Assembly: GCA_022843385.1 (NCBI GenBank)
Contig: JALHNT010000009.1
Location: 1 to 64,000, forward strand
Source: Anaerolineae bacterium
Lineage (GTDB): Bacteria; Chloroflexota; Anaerolineae; Aggregatilineales; Phototrophicaceae
DNA: 64,000 nucleotides
Direction: 5' to 3'
In this document: positions 36,601 through 43,903 of the stretch, one piece after another
Numbering within the stretch: position 1 is the stretch's first letter
Layout: every line of letters starts with the position of its first letter
Translations under genes and position numbers: made by a program
The notes under the pieces: model-generated
The model's input: only the letters and a program-made list of their open reading frames with translations
Database searches by the model: none
Told to the model about the DNA's origin: nothing

Positions 36601-37590
36601 ATGTCGGCAAAAAACTTACCCATGCGTGAGGCGCTGCGGCTGGCGCTGCGCGAAGAGATGCTCCGGGATGAGCGCGTGTTTGTGATGGGCGAAGAAGTGG
36701 GCGTGTGGCAGGGAACCCACCGCGTCACGCGCGGGCTGCTGGAAGAGTTCGGCGCGATGCGGGTGAAGGATACCCCCATCAGCGAGATGGCGATTGCTGG
36801 CGCGGCGGTCGGCGCGGCGATGGCCGGGCTGCGGCCGGTGGCCGAGATGATGACCATCAACTTCGCCTTTCTGGCGCTGGATGCGATTGTCAACCACGCC
36901 GCCAAGATTCATTACATGTTCGACGGGCAGTTCCGTGTGCCGCTGGTCATCCGCGCCGCGACCGGCTGGGGCGACCAGGCCACCGCTACCCACTCACACA
37001 CCGCTGAACCCATTTTCGCCCACTTTCCCGGCATCTACGTCGGCTCACCTTCCACCCCGGCGGATGCCAAAGGGATGCTGAAAGCCGCCATCCGCGATGA
37101 TAACCCGGTGCTGTTCACCGAGTTCATCGCCCTCTACTCCAAGCCCGGTCTGGTGCCGGATGACGAGGATTATCTGGTGCCGATTGGCAAAGCCGATATT
37201 AAGCGCGATGGCAAACACGTCACGCTTGTATCCTTCGGGCGGGCGGTGGATTGGTGCCTGCACGCGGCGGATGACCTCGCCAAGCAGGGCATCGAATGCG
37301 AAGTGGTCGATATGCGCTGGCTGCGTCCGCTGGATATGGACACGGTTTATGAGAGCTTCAAGAAGACCAACCATTGTGTCGTGGTCGAGGAGTCGCTGCC
37401 GATGTACAGCTTTGGCAGCGAAATCGCAGCCCAACTTCAGGAGAACATGTTCGACTATATGGACGCGCCGATCAAACGGGTGAGCGCGATGGATGTGCCG
37501 TTGCCCTACGCCCGCGACATCGAGTTGATGGCGCTGCCCGATACCCAGAAAGTCATTAGCGCTGTGAAAGAGGTGCTGCATGTCCGGTAG
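36601..37590 (+). CDS. pdhB: 2-oxoacid dehydrogenase E1 component, beta subunit
   Basis: The beta chain of the same E1, 329 residues. It has the ThDP-contacting Glu in VFVMGEEVG and IRAATGWGDQATATHSHTAE. VVDMRWLRPLDMDTV begins the C-terminal transketolase domain, with VVVEESLPMYSFGSEIAA after it. The alpha2-beta2 tetramer holds two ThDP sites at the interfaces. The ATG at 36601 is preferred over the in-frame GTG at 36595. It follows the alpha gene by 55 bases and overlaps the E2 gene by 11 bases, so expression is coupled. Confidence 0.93.
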   Translation: MSAKNLPMREALRLALREEMLRDERVFVMGEEVGVWQGTHRVTRGLLEEFGAMRVKDTPISEMAIAGAAVGAAMAGLRPVAEMMTINFAFLALDAIVNHAAKIHYMFDGQFRVPLVIRAATGWGDQATATHSHTAEPIFAHFPGIYVGSPSTPADAKGMLKAAIRDDNPVLFTEFIALYSKPGLVPDDEDYLVPIGKADIKRDGKHVTLVSFGRAVDWCLHAADDLAKQGIECEVVDMRWLRPLDMDTVYESFKKTNHCVVVEESLPMYSFGSEIAAQLQENMFDYMDAPIKRVSAMDVPLPYARDIELMALPDTQKVISAVKEVLHVR

Positions 37591-38851
37591 CCCGATCACT
37601 GTCACGATGGATGGGACGCTGCTGAACTGGCTGAAACAGGCTGGCGATGCCGTCAAAAAGGGCGATGTCGTCGCCGAGATCGAAGCTGACAAAGCGACGG
37701 TCGAGGTCGAAGCCACAGCGGATGGCGTCATCAGCTCATTGACGGCCAACCCCGGTGACAGTCTGAAAGAAGGACAGGTCATTGGCACCATTGGCGCGGG
37801 TGCGGCGGCATCAGCCCCGGCTCCGGTGGCACAACCCGTAGTGCTGGCTGCCGAAGCGGGCGCACCCGCTGGCGCAGCGGCTCGTACCAATGGCGCGCCT
37901 CCCGCTCCGGTGACGGCGGACGATGGTCGGGTGAAGGTGTCACCCCTGGCGCGCAAGATCGCTGAAGAGCGCGGCATTGATCTGAACCAGGTGACGGGCA
38001 GCGGCCCTGGCGGGCGTATCGTCAGGGAAGATGTCGAGAACTTCCAACCAGGCGCGGCGGCCAGACCGGTTGCCCCGGCGGCTGCTTCATCGGCTCCGGC
38101 TGTCGCCCCGGCTGCCAGCGGCATCACTCCGCCGCCGTCCCGCAAACTGCCGGAAGGGGCCGATGTCGAGATCATCGAGATCGGCAACATGCGCAAGCGG
38201 ATCGCGGCTGTGACCGTCGAGAGCAAGCAGCAGACGCCGCACTTCTACGTCACCAGCGAGATTGATGTCGAAGCGCTGCTCAACCTGCGCAAACAGTTGA
38301 ACGAAGGGCTGGCGGAAGAGCAGAAGATCACCGTCAATGATCTGATCGTCAAGGCGACGGCGCTGACGCTGCGGCAGTACCCCAACCTGAACAGCCACTT
38401 CTACGGTGACCGGATCGTTCGTCACAAGCGCATCAACATCGGCATCGCGGTGGCTCTGCCCAACAACGGCCTGCTCTACGTCGTGGCGCAGGACGCTGAC
38501 AAGATGGCGCTGGGAGCGATGGCCGCCCGCAACAAAGAGATGATCGCCCGCGCCCGCGAAGGCAAGGTCAAGGCCGAGGACATCAGCGGCGCGACCTTCA
38601 GCACCAGCAATCTGGGGCCGTATGATGTCGATCACTTCAGCGCCATCATCAGCCCACCGGAGTCTGGCATCATCGCCATTGGCACGGCGAAAAAGGTGCC
38701 GGTGGTCAAGGCCGACGGGACGCTGGGGGTAGGCAACCGCATGAAGGCTACCATCAGCGTCGATCACCGCGTCAGCGATGGGGCCGAGGGAGCGCAGTTC
38801 CTCCAGCACTTTAAGCAGTTGCTCGAAGCGCCGATGCGCCTGCTGATCTGA
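37580..38851 (+). CDS. pdhC: Dihydrolipoamide acyltransferase E2 component
   Basis: The E2 core of the complex, 423 residues. A lipoyl domain (about 1-78) holds the lipoylated Lys38 in EADKATVEVE. An Ala/Pro-rich flexible linker is followed by a peripheral-subunit binding domain (KVSPLARKIAEERGIDLNQV) and a second linker. The catalytic domain ends with the active-site DHRVSDG. There is one lipoyl domain only. No E3 (dihydrolipoamide dehydrogenase) gene follows; one must be supplied from elsewhere. The gene overlaps pdhB by 11 bases and ends before a strong terminator. Confidence 0.95.
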   Translation: MSGSPITVTMDGTLLNWLKQAGDAVKKGDVVAEIEADKATVEVEATADGVISSLTANPGDSLKEGQVIGTIGAGAAASAPAPVAQPVVLAAEAGAPAGAAARTNGAPPAPVTADDGRVKVSPLARKIAEERGIDLNQVTGSGPGGRIVREDVENFQPGAAARPVAPAAASSAPAVAPAASGITPPPSRKLPEGADVEIIEIGNMRKRIAAVTVESKQQTPHFYVTSEIDVEALLNLRKQLNEGLAEEQKITVNDLIVKATALTLRQYPNLNSHFYGDRIVRHKRINIGIAVALPNNGLLYVVAQDADKMALGAMAARNKEMIARAREGKVKAEDISGATFSTSNLGPYDVDHFSAIISPPESGIIAIGTAKKVPVVKADGTLGVGNRMKATISVDHRVSDGAEGAQFLQHFKQLLEAPMRLLI

Positions 38852-38880
38852 TCGTCATGATATTCGATAGTCTCGATGAA

Positions 38881-38908
38881 GGGCGTGTCCGGTGTGACGC
38901 GCCCTTTT
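38881..38908 (+). terminator. Intrinsic terminator of the dehydrogenase operon
   Basis: GGGCGTGTC and GACGCGCCC pair over nine bases (one G-U) around a six-base loop, followed by TTTT. Confidence 0.85.
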
Positions 38909-38968
38909 CGATTCCGGTGAAGCGTGAGTTTTGCTATACTGAAGTTATCTGAGAAATGAGGGACGAGT

Positions 38969-39196
38969 ACGATAAGCGAACTGGAAACCGTCGTCCTAAC
39001 CCGTGACATCCCTGAGTATGGACTCAGGGCAGGTGATACTGGCGCTGTTGTTCTCGTTCATGATCGCAACAATAGCTACGAAGTCGAGTTTGTCACATTG
39101 ACAGGCGATACAATTGCCGTTGTTACCGTCAATTCCAGTCAGCTTCGTCGTATTCAGAAAGGCGAAATCGCTCACGTTCGGATGGTTGAAGTTTAG
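38969..39196 (+). CDS. DUF4926 protein with a probable non-standard (ACG) start
   Basis: A 75-residue protein with SELETVVLTRDIPEYGLRAG and GAVVLVHDRNNSYEVEFV, which match my memory of DUF4926. The frame has a stop 10 bases upstream of the chosen start and no ATG, GTG or TTG before the conserved part. Family members start M-I-S-E-L-like; here the codons read ACG-ATA-AGC-GAA-CTG, as though the ATG had become ACG. GAGG lies eight bases before the ACG. The gene may be silent, or start at ACG or ATA. It sits directly before a probable antitoxin and a frameshifted PIN toxin. Confidence 0.65.
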   Translation, partial: TISELETVVLTRDIPEYGLRAGDTGAVVLVHDRNNSYEVEFVTLTGDTIAVVTVNSSQLRRIQKGEIAHVRMVEV

Positions 39197-39210
39197 CTGA
39201 GGAGGGTGAT

Positions 39211-39459
39211 ATGGACACCGTAATCTTATCCATCGATTTTGACACCCTGCTCCGGGCGATTGACCGCCTGACGCCTGAACAAAAGCAGGTCATCCAGTTG
39301 CATCTGGAAAAGCCTCTGCCACTGGAAACGCTGCATGAACCAGCTATGGTTGAGCAGAAACCCACTCGAATACCAAACCTTCATGCCGGAATGATCTGGG
39401 TGAGCGACGATTTTGACGATCCTCTGCCAGATGAATTCTGGTTAGGGGGTGACCCGTGA
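39211..39459 (+). CDS. Probable antitoxin of a VapBC-like pair
   Basis: An 82-residue protein. LSIDFDTLLRAIDRLTPEQKQVI forms a helical N-terminal half. The C-terminal GMIWVSDDFDDPLPDEFWLG is, from memory, the acidic tail seen on antitoxins next to PIN toxins in cyanobacteria and Chloroflexota, and it would wrap the toxin's active site. GAGGAGG lies shortly before the ATG. Its stop overlaps the PIN gene's GTG start (GTGA), the usual arrangement for such pairs. No clear DNA-binding fold was identified. Confidence 0.72.
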   Translation: MDTVILSIDFDTLLRAIDRLTPEQKQVIQLHLEKPLPLETLHEPAMVEQKPTRIPNLHAGMIWVSDDFDDPLPDEFWLGGDP

Positions 39460-39835
39460 GATATTTGCTTGATACGCATATCTTTTGTGGTGGGCTTACG
39501 ATGCTGATCGTCTCTCGCCACAAGTGATGACGATAATTCGTTCACGAGAGACTGTTCTCGTGAGCCTTGTCAGTGTGTGGGAGATCCAGATCAAACAACA
39601 ATCTGGCAAACTGGGTCTGAAAACCTCTCTCGCCAATCTGTTGATAGAACAGGAGCGAAATGGTCTTCAGCTGCTTGATATCACAACTGCTCACATTCTG
39701 GCGTTGAGCGAATTGCCCGATCATCGTCGTGATCCATTTGATCGTCTGCTCATTGCTCGGGCTCGAACTGAAGGACTGACGCTCATCACGCAGGATAGCA
39801 CTGTGTCGCGATATCCTGTGTCGATCATTTGGTAA
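39456..39835 (+). pseudogene. vapC: PIN-domain (VapC-like) toxin with a one-base frameshift
   Basis: A PIN-domain RNase in two frames. From GTG at 39456, MRYLLDTHIF opens with the first catalytic Asp, but the frame then goes off. From about 39485 the next frame gives LWWAYDADRLSP, VSVWEIQIKQQSG (catalytic Glu), RDPFDRLLIARA (catalytic Asp) and TQDSTVSRY. PIN toxins read HIFLWW continuously, which needs five Ts where this sequence has four (39483-39486). The result is a dead toxin or a slip-prone switch, unless the missing T is an assembly error. All the acidic active-site residues are otherwise present. Confidence 0.85.
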
Positions 39836-39841
39836 GCCATT

Positions 39842-39997
39842 TCACTTCACGTTCTTCAACCACTCGCTGAAGCGTTCGCAGACATCAGCACCGCCCTTAC
39901 AGTAAGCGCCACAGGCCCGGGCCGGAGTTGTTGACAGATCAGGTCGCTGATCAATGCGGACGTCGGACTTCCTGATTAAGCTGGGTTTGGCAGTCAC
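39842..39997 (-). CDS. Possible small Cys-containing protein coupled to the upstream membrane protein
   Basis: A 51-residue frame beginning at GTG 39995-39997, which overlaps the stop of the membrane protein gene as GTGA, a pattern typical of translational coupling. The sequence is not recognised. Its C-terminus has three Cys in ACGAYCKGGADVCERF and ends SEWLKNVK. No other evidence supports it and it could be a chance frame. Confidence 0.35.
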   Translation of the reverse strand: MTAKPSLIRKSDVRIDQRPDLSTTPARACGAYCKGGADVCERFSEWLKNVK

Positions 39998-41052
39998 AAC
40001 TGCTTCGTGCCGACCTGGCGCAGGTAGCCGCGCACACCCAGCACCAGCGCCACTGTCGGCAGCCAGGCCAGTCCATAACCGGTGAAGCCCAGCCCGATCA
40101 GCACCACCGGCGTGATGCTCCCCACCTGTAGCGGTGGCAGACTGAAAGCGATCACCCCTACCAGCAGAAACACCCCCAGCGTCCGCAGCATCACCGACAA
40201 TGGAGGCGGTTGCGGCGGAATGCGTCCATCGAGCAGAGTTTCGCCCTTGCGACGTCCCCGATACCAGGTGATGCTCCAGCACAGCACCAACAGCAGTCCC
40301 ACGATCAGCAGGATGCCGCCATCGATGCGTGTCCGCAGCAGGTGATAAGCGAATAACGACAGCAGGACGATCAGCACCAGCATCCAGCCCCGCCGCGAGA
40401 GCCGCAGCGACTCCGGTGTCATATCAGCCGCGTATGGCAGCCGATAGACCATCAACAAGGCGAGGCCGATGAGCGGCAGCGAGTAGAGCAGAAATGTGGA
40501 CAGCGAGACTTCAGCGAATCCTTCGCTCGGCGGCCAGCCACGTCCCCAGAAGCCCCAGGCCAGGCCGACAATGACCGCACCGATCAGCAGATAGCGCCGG
40601 CTGCGGGGCGTATTGTTTCCGGTCAGAGCCAGGAATAACCCCAGCATTTCCGCCCCCAGCAGCGCATGTGAACCCATGACGCGGGTGATGAGGGTTCGAG
40701 AGAAATCGATCAGCATCGAGTCCGGGTTCAGCGTCAGTGCCGCCAGCAGACTGTATAATCCAGCCAGCATCAAGACACCGAACAGATCACGCACCCGGTA
40801 GCGCACAATGAAATCGAGCAGCAGGGCGCTGATGCCCCAGTAACCGGGGAGAAGCAGCAGCCAGCCGAGCAGATCCCGCGCCGGCGGATTGGTCCAGATG
40901 AGCATCTCGGAGCCGAGCAGCAACAGCGTCGCCAGCAGCAGCGATGGATACAGGGCAGAACGCGGCATCACGAGTTCATTTCTCGCCAAATGATCATCGG
41001 GCAACAATTCCTCAGGAGCCATCTCAAGTTGGTCTTCACACCCGACCATCAT
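39994..41052 (-). CDS. Polytopic membrane protein of unknown function
   Basis: A 352-residue protein with about 10 hydrophobic helices and short Arg-rich loops (FIVRYRVRDLFG, TWYRGRRKGETLL). The N-terminal 30 residues are acidic and the rest alternates helices, such as YPSLLLATLLLLGSEMLIW and LIGLALLMVYRLPYA. I recognise no family. It ends UGA-CUG, the same context as the in-frame UGAs in the 4-7 kb operon; reading through would add six residues before UAA. The start could also be at 41049, 41022 or 40968. It is divergent from the partner-switching cluster. Confidence 0.7.
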   Translation of the reverse strand: MMVGCEDQLEMAPEELLPDDHLARNELVMPRSALYPSLLLATLLLLGSEMLIWTNPPARDLLGWLLLLPGYWGISALLLDFIVRYRVRDLFGVLMLAGLYSLLAALTLNPDSMLIDFSRTLITRVMGSHALLGAEMLGLFLALTGNNTPRSRRYLLIGAVIVGLAWGFWGRGWPPSEGFAEVSLSTFLLYSLPLIGLALLMVYRLPYAADMTPESLRLSRRGWMLVLIVLLSLFAYHLLRTRIDGGILLIVGLLLVLCWSITWYRGRRKGETLLDGRIPPQPPPLSVMLRTLGVFLLVGVIAFSLPPLQVGSITPVVLIGLGFTGYGLAWLPTVALVLGVRGYLRQVGTKQL

Positions 41053-41198
41053 ACCTGCTGCGTGCTACTCGCAGCAAATCACAGCGAATTCACAAAGGCT
41101 TAAGACAATTAAGGAAAGCTGCATAAAATAACAGTTCTACCCTGACATATAATCAGGATAGGAAATAAGTAGGGGTGCTTATCGACTGTGGTGTGACG

Positions 41199-41534
41199 AT
41201 GGATATCAAGCAGCGTACAGTAGACGGAGTTGTGATTGTCGATCTGGATGGGCGGCTCGATTCGCTCAGTGTACCGACGATGAGCCAGATTTTCGATGAA
41301 TTGAGCAGCAAAGCACCAGCGAAGATCCTGGCACAGATGCAGAACGTCAGCTTCATCGACTCGACTGCGTTGGCGGTGCTGGTAAAAACCATGAAACGCT
41401 GTCGTCAGCATCAGGGCGATCTTGTCATCTCCAATCTGGCACGGCCGGTGAAGGTCATTTTTGAGCTGACTCGTTTGGATAAGGCATTCAACCTCTACGA
41501 CACCGAAGAACAGGCGCTTAAGGCATTCAAATGA
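41199..41534 (+). CDS. STAS-domain anti-sigma factor antagonist
   Basis: A 111-residue SpoIIAA/RsbV-type protein. VVIVDLDGRLDSLSVPTM and NVSFIDSTALAVLVKTM are typical; the Ser in IDSTAL is the residue phosphorylated by the partner kinase in this family. Unphosphorylated, such proteins bind the HATPase-type kinase/anti-sigma factor. A longer start (GTG at 41175) adds eight residues. The stop overlaps the next gene's ATG (ATGA). It is the first of four consecutive genes that form a partner-switching module. Confidence 0.9.
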   Translation: MDIKQRTVDGVVIVDLDGRLDSLSVPTMSQIFDELSSKAPAKILAQMQNVSFIDSTALAVLVKTMKRCRQHQGDLVISNLARPVKVIFELTRLDKAFNLYDTEEQALKAFK

Positions 41535-43063
41535 TCGCCGCTGTGTCATCATCCGCCTTTGCTGCCGATGTAATCGCCAGTCAGCGTGAAGTTTTTGATG
41601 CGCTGGCTGAGGCCTGGTTAGCGCAGGGTGCGACTGCTTTTGGGTTGATATTGGATGGCAAATGGGCTTATCTGAAACCGACGACTGTTTGCGACAGCGA
41701 AATGCTACTGCGGCAGGCCGTCACATTCAGAGGACACGTGGCAGAACTCCAATTGGGTGGATTGGACGAAAGTGCGAATCAGGCTCGCTTGAAAGCCGAT
41801 GCGGCCACGCTTTCACGGCTGCTCCTGCTGGAAGCTGATCTGACCAGCATGACACAGGATCTGATCGATAATCAGGAACAATTGCTGGCGCTGTTTGAGC
41901 TGAACCGGTCATCACGGCTCCGGCGCAATCTGAATGAAGCTTTGTGTGAGATCATGCGCGAGGCCCACCGGCTGACACAGGTCAGCGCCATCAGTGCCTA
42001 TTTTGATCTCGACCCAGCCATTGTCATTCAGCATCCACGCCCATCATATGCTGTGGAAACGCTGCAACTCTTCCTGAATCACCTGCGCGAAGTCAATCAA
42101 CAGGTGGTGCTGACGGCTGATGAACACCCCGGCATCCTGCCCCAGCCAGTCAGAGCGGCGCTGCTGGAGCCGATTGCAATGAACGGACAAGTCATCGGCG
42201 TAGTTTGTTTGTTCAAGGATCGCATTTTTCAATCGCCGGAATTGAAACTGGCGCGCGCCATCTGCGATCAGGTCGAGGGTTACATCGAAAATCTGGTGCT
42301 GTACCGAGATAGCCTGCGCCAGGAACGCTTGAAGACGGAGATGCTGCTGGCAAGAGATGTGCAAGTGCACTTGCTGCCGCAGACCAGCCCGACCCACCCC
42401 GGGCTGGAGATCGCAGCCCGTTCGAATTCTGCTCATCAGGTTGGCGGTGACTTTTATGACTTTCTGATGCAGCCCGGCGAGACCTTCAGTTTCATGATCG
42501 GCGACGTCGCCGGCAAAGGTGTTCCGGCGTCGATGTTGATGGCAATGACGCGCACCCTGATGCGGAGCAAAGCCCGTACCCTGTACAAGCCTCAACCGAT
42601 TGATATTATTGAATCGGTCAATAATGAGTTATATGATGATTTCACCGAGGTCGGGATGTTTGCCACTGCCTTTCTCGGCAGTTACGACAATAGGGAAAAG
42701 ATGTTGTCATTTGCCAATGCCGGGCAATCGCCTGTGATCTACCGACCGGCAGATGGATGCGCCCGACTGCTGGTGGCGGATGGCACAGCACTTGGGGTGC
42801 TGCCCAGTTGTCTGTGTGCCAATCAGTCGCTGCGGCTGGCTGATGGCGACCTGTTGGTTGCATCAACCGATGGCTTCAGTGAAGCCATGAATTCTGACGG
42901 GGAGATGTTCGGCTGTGAGCGGTTGTTAGGTTTGGTTGACTCGCTGGCAGAGTGTTCAGCGAGTGAAATTGTCTCGCGCTTATACACAGCGGTCGCAGCT
43001 TTCAGCGACACACAGCATGATGACCAGACCGTTGTTGTATTAAAGGGGATAGGAGATGACTGA
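41531..43063 (+). CDS. PP2C-type serine phosphatase of the RsbU/SpoIIE kind
   Basis: A 510-residue protein. About 270 N-terminal residues hold a helical region and a GAF-like domain (LREVNQQVVL and VRAALLEPIAMNGQVIGVV). The C-terminal SpoIIE phosphatase has ARDVQVHLLPQ, the metal-binding Asp residues in HQVGGDFYDF and MIGDVAGKGVPASMLMAMT, and DDQTVVVLK at the end. It would dephosphorylate the STAS protein encoded just before it. It overlaps both neighbours (4 bases upstream, 8 downstream), which indicates tight coupling. What the sensory half detects is unknown. Confidence 0.93.
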   Translation: MIAAVSSSAFAADVIASQREVFDALAEAWLAQGATAFGLILDGKWAYLKPTTVCDSEMLLRQAVTFRGHVAELQLGGLDESANQARLKADAATLSRLLLLEADLTSMTQDLIDNQEQLLALFELNRSSRLRRNLNEALCEIMREAHRLTQVSAISAYFDLDPAIVIQHPRPSYAVETLQLFLNHLREVNQQVVLTADEHPGILPQPVRAALLEPIAMNGQVIGVVCLFKDRIFQSPELKLARAICDQVEGYIENLVLYRDSLRQERLKTEMLLARDVQVHLLPQTSPTHPGLEIAARSNSAHQVGGDFYDFLMQPGETFSFMIGDVAGKGVPASMLMAMTRTLMRSKARTLYKPQPIDIIESVNNELYDDFTEVGMFATAFLGSYDNREKMLSFANAGQSPVIYRPADGCARLLVADGTALGVLPSCLCANQSLRLADGDLLVASTDGFSEAMNSDGEMFGCERLLGLVDSLAECSASEIVSRLYTAVAAFSDTQHDDQTVVVLKGIGDD

Positions 43064-43472
43064 CATCATCCGCTTGCAGCTTCCCGGTAGCATGCAATAT
43101 CTGAGCGTGTTAGCGGCCTGCGTGACCGAGATGCTGCGTCAGATCGATCAGGTGGCGGATGCAGAGCGAACGATCTATAACATCCAGTTGGCGATCCATG
43201 AAGGCTGCACCAACATTGTGCGCCATGCCTATCAACACGATGATGATGGAGTCATCGATATCAACCTGACCCTGGCCTGTTCACCCCGACGCCTGGTGGT
43301 CGAGTTGACGGACAGTGGCACTGCTTTTAACCTGGAGGAGGTCAGCGCCCCGAATCTGGATGATGCCCAGGTGGGTGGGTATGGCCTGTTCCTGATGCGC
43401 CAACTGATGGATGAGGTGAGCTACGAAACCCGTCCTCATCAGAATTACTGGCGTCTGACCAAATATCTGTAA
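43056..43472 (+). CDS. HATPase-type serine kinase/anti-sigma factor (RsbW-like)
   Basis: A 138-residue GHKL ATPase. The N-box is AIHEGCTNIVRHAYQ, the G1 box VELTDSGTAFNL and the G2 box GGYGLFLMRQLMDEV. Such proteins phosphorylate a STAS partner and bind a sigma factor or another target. With the STAS and PP2C genes just upstream it completes a partner switch. No sigma factor gene is in the set, so the regulated target may be elsewhere or may not be a sigma factor. Confidence 0.92.
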   Translation: MTDIIRLQLPGSMQYLSVLAACVTEMLRQIDQVADAERTIYNIQLAIHEGCTNIVRHAYQHDDDGVIDINLTLACSPRRLVVELTDSGTAFNLEEVSAPNLDDAQVGGYGLFLMRQLMDEVSYETRPHQNYWRLTKYL

Positions 43473-43525
43473 TGACACCGGCTCGGCCATCGCCAGAGCC
43501 TGATTATGAGGAGACTCGCTACAAC

Positions 43526-43891
43526 ATGGCAAAAATTCTGGTCGTTGAAGATTATCCTGTCACACAGCGCGTCCTGAGCCTGACGCTGCGCAATAGTGGG
43601 CACGATGTGGTACTGGCGGCACATGGACACGAAGCGTTGGAAAAACTGGATCAAGCCATGATCGATCTGGCGCTGGTCGACATTGCCATGCCGGAGATGG
43701 ATGGCCTCACATTGCTGCGGCATCTGCGCAGCGACGAACGTTATCAATCGCTGCCGATCATCATGCTCACCGCCAGCGGTCAGGATGAAGATCGACAGAT
43801 GGCACTCTCCATTGGGGCGGATGGCTTTCTGACGAAACCGACGAGCTCACGCGACCTGATCGAAACCATCAGCCGCTTCGTCGCATCGTAG
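43526..43891 (+). CDS. Stand-alone response regulator receiver protein
   Basis: A 121-residue receiver with ILVVEDYPVTQRVLSLTLR, phosphoacceptor Asp in LALVDIAMPEMDG, Thr in IIMLTASG and Lys in FLTKPTSS. ATG at 43526 is preferred; GAGGAG lies 12 bases upstream. ATG at 43472 overlapping the previous stop would add 18 polar residues. It lies between the partner-switching genes and a large hybrid kinase and may carry phosphate from that kinase to another protein. Confidence 0.88.
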   Translation: MAKILVVEDYPVTQRVLSLTLRNSGHDVVLAAHGHEALEKLDQAMIDLALVDIAMPEMDGLTLLRHLRSDERYQSLPIIMLTASGQDEDRQMALSIGADGFLTKPTSSRDLIETISRFVAS

Positions 43892-43903
43892 TGACCAGCA
43901 GCT

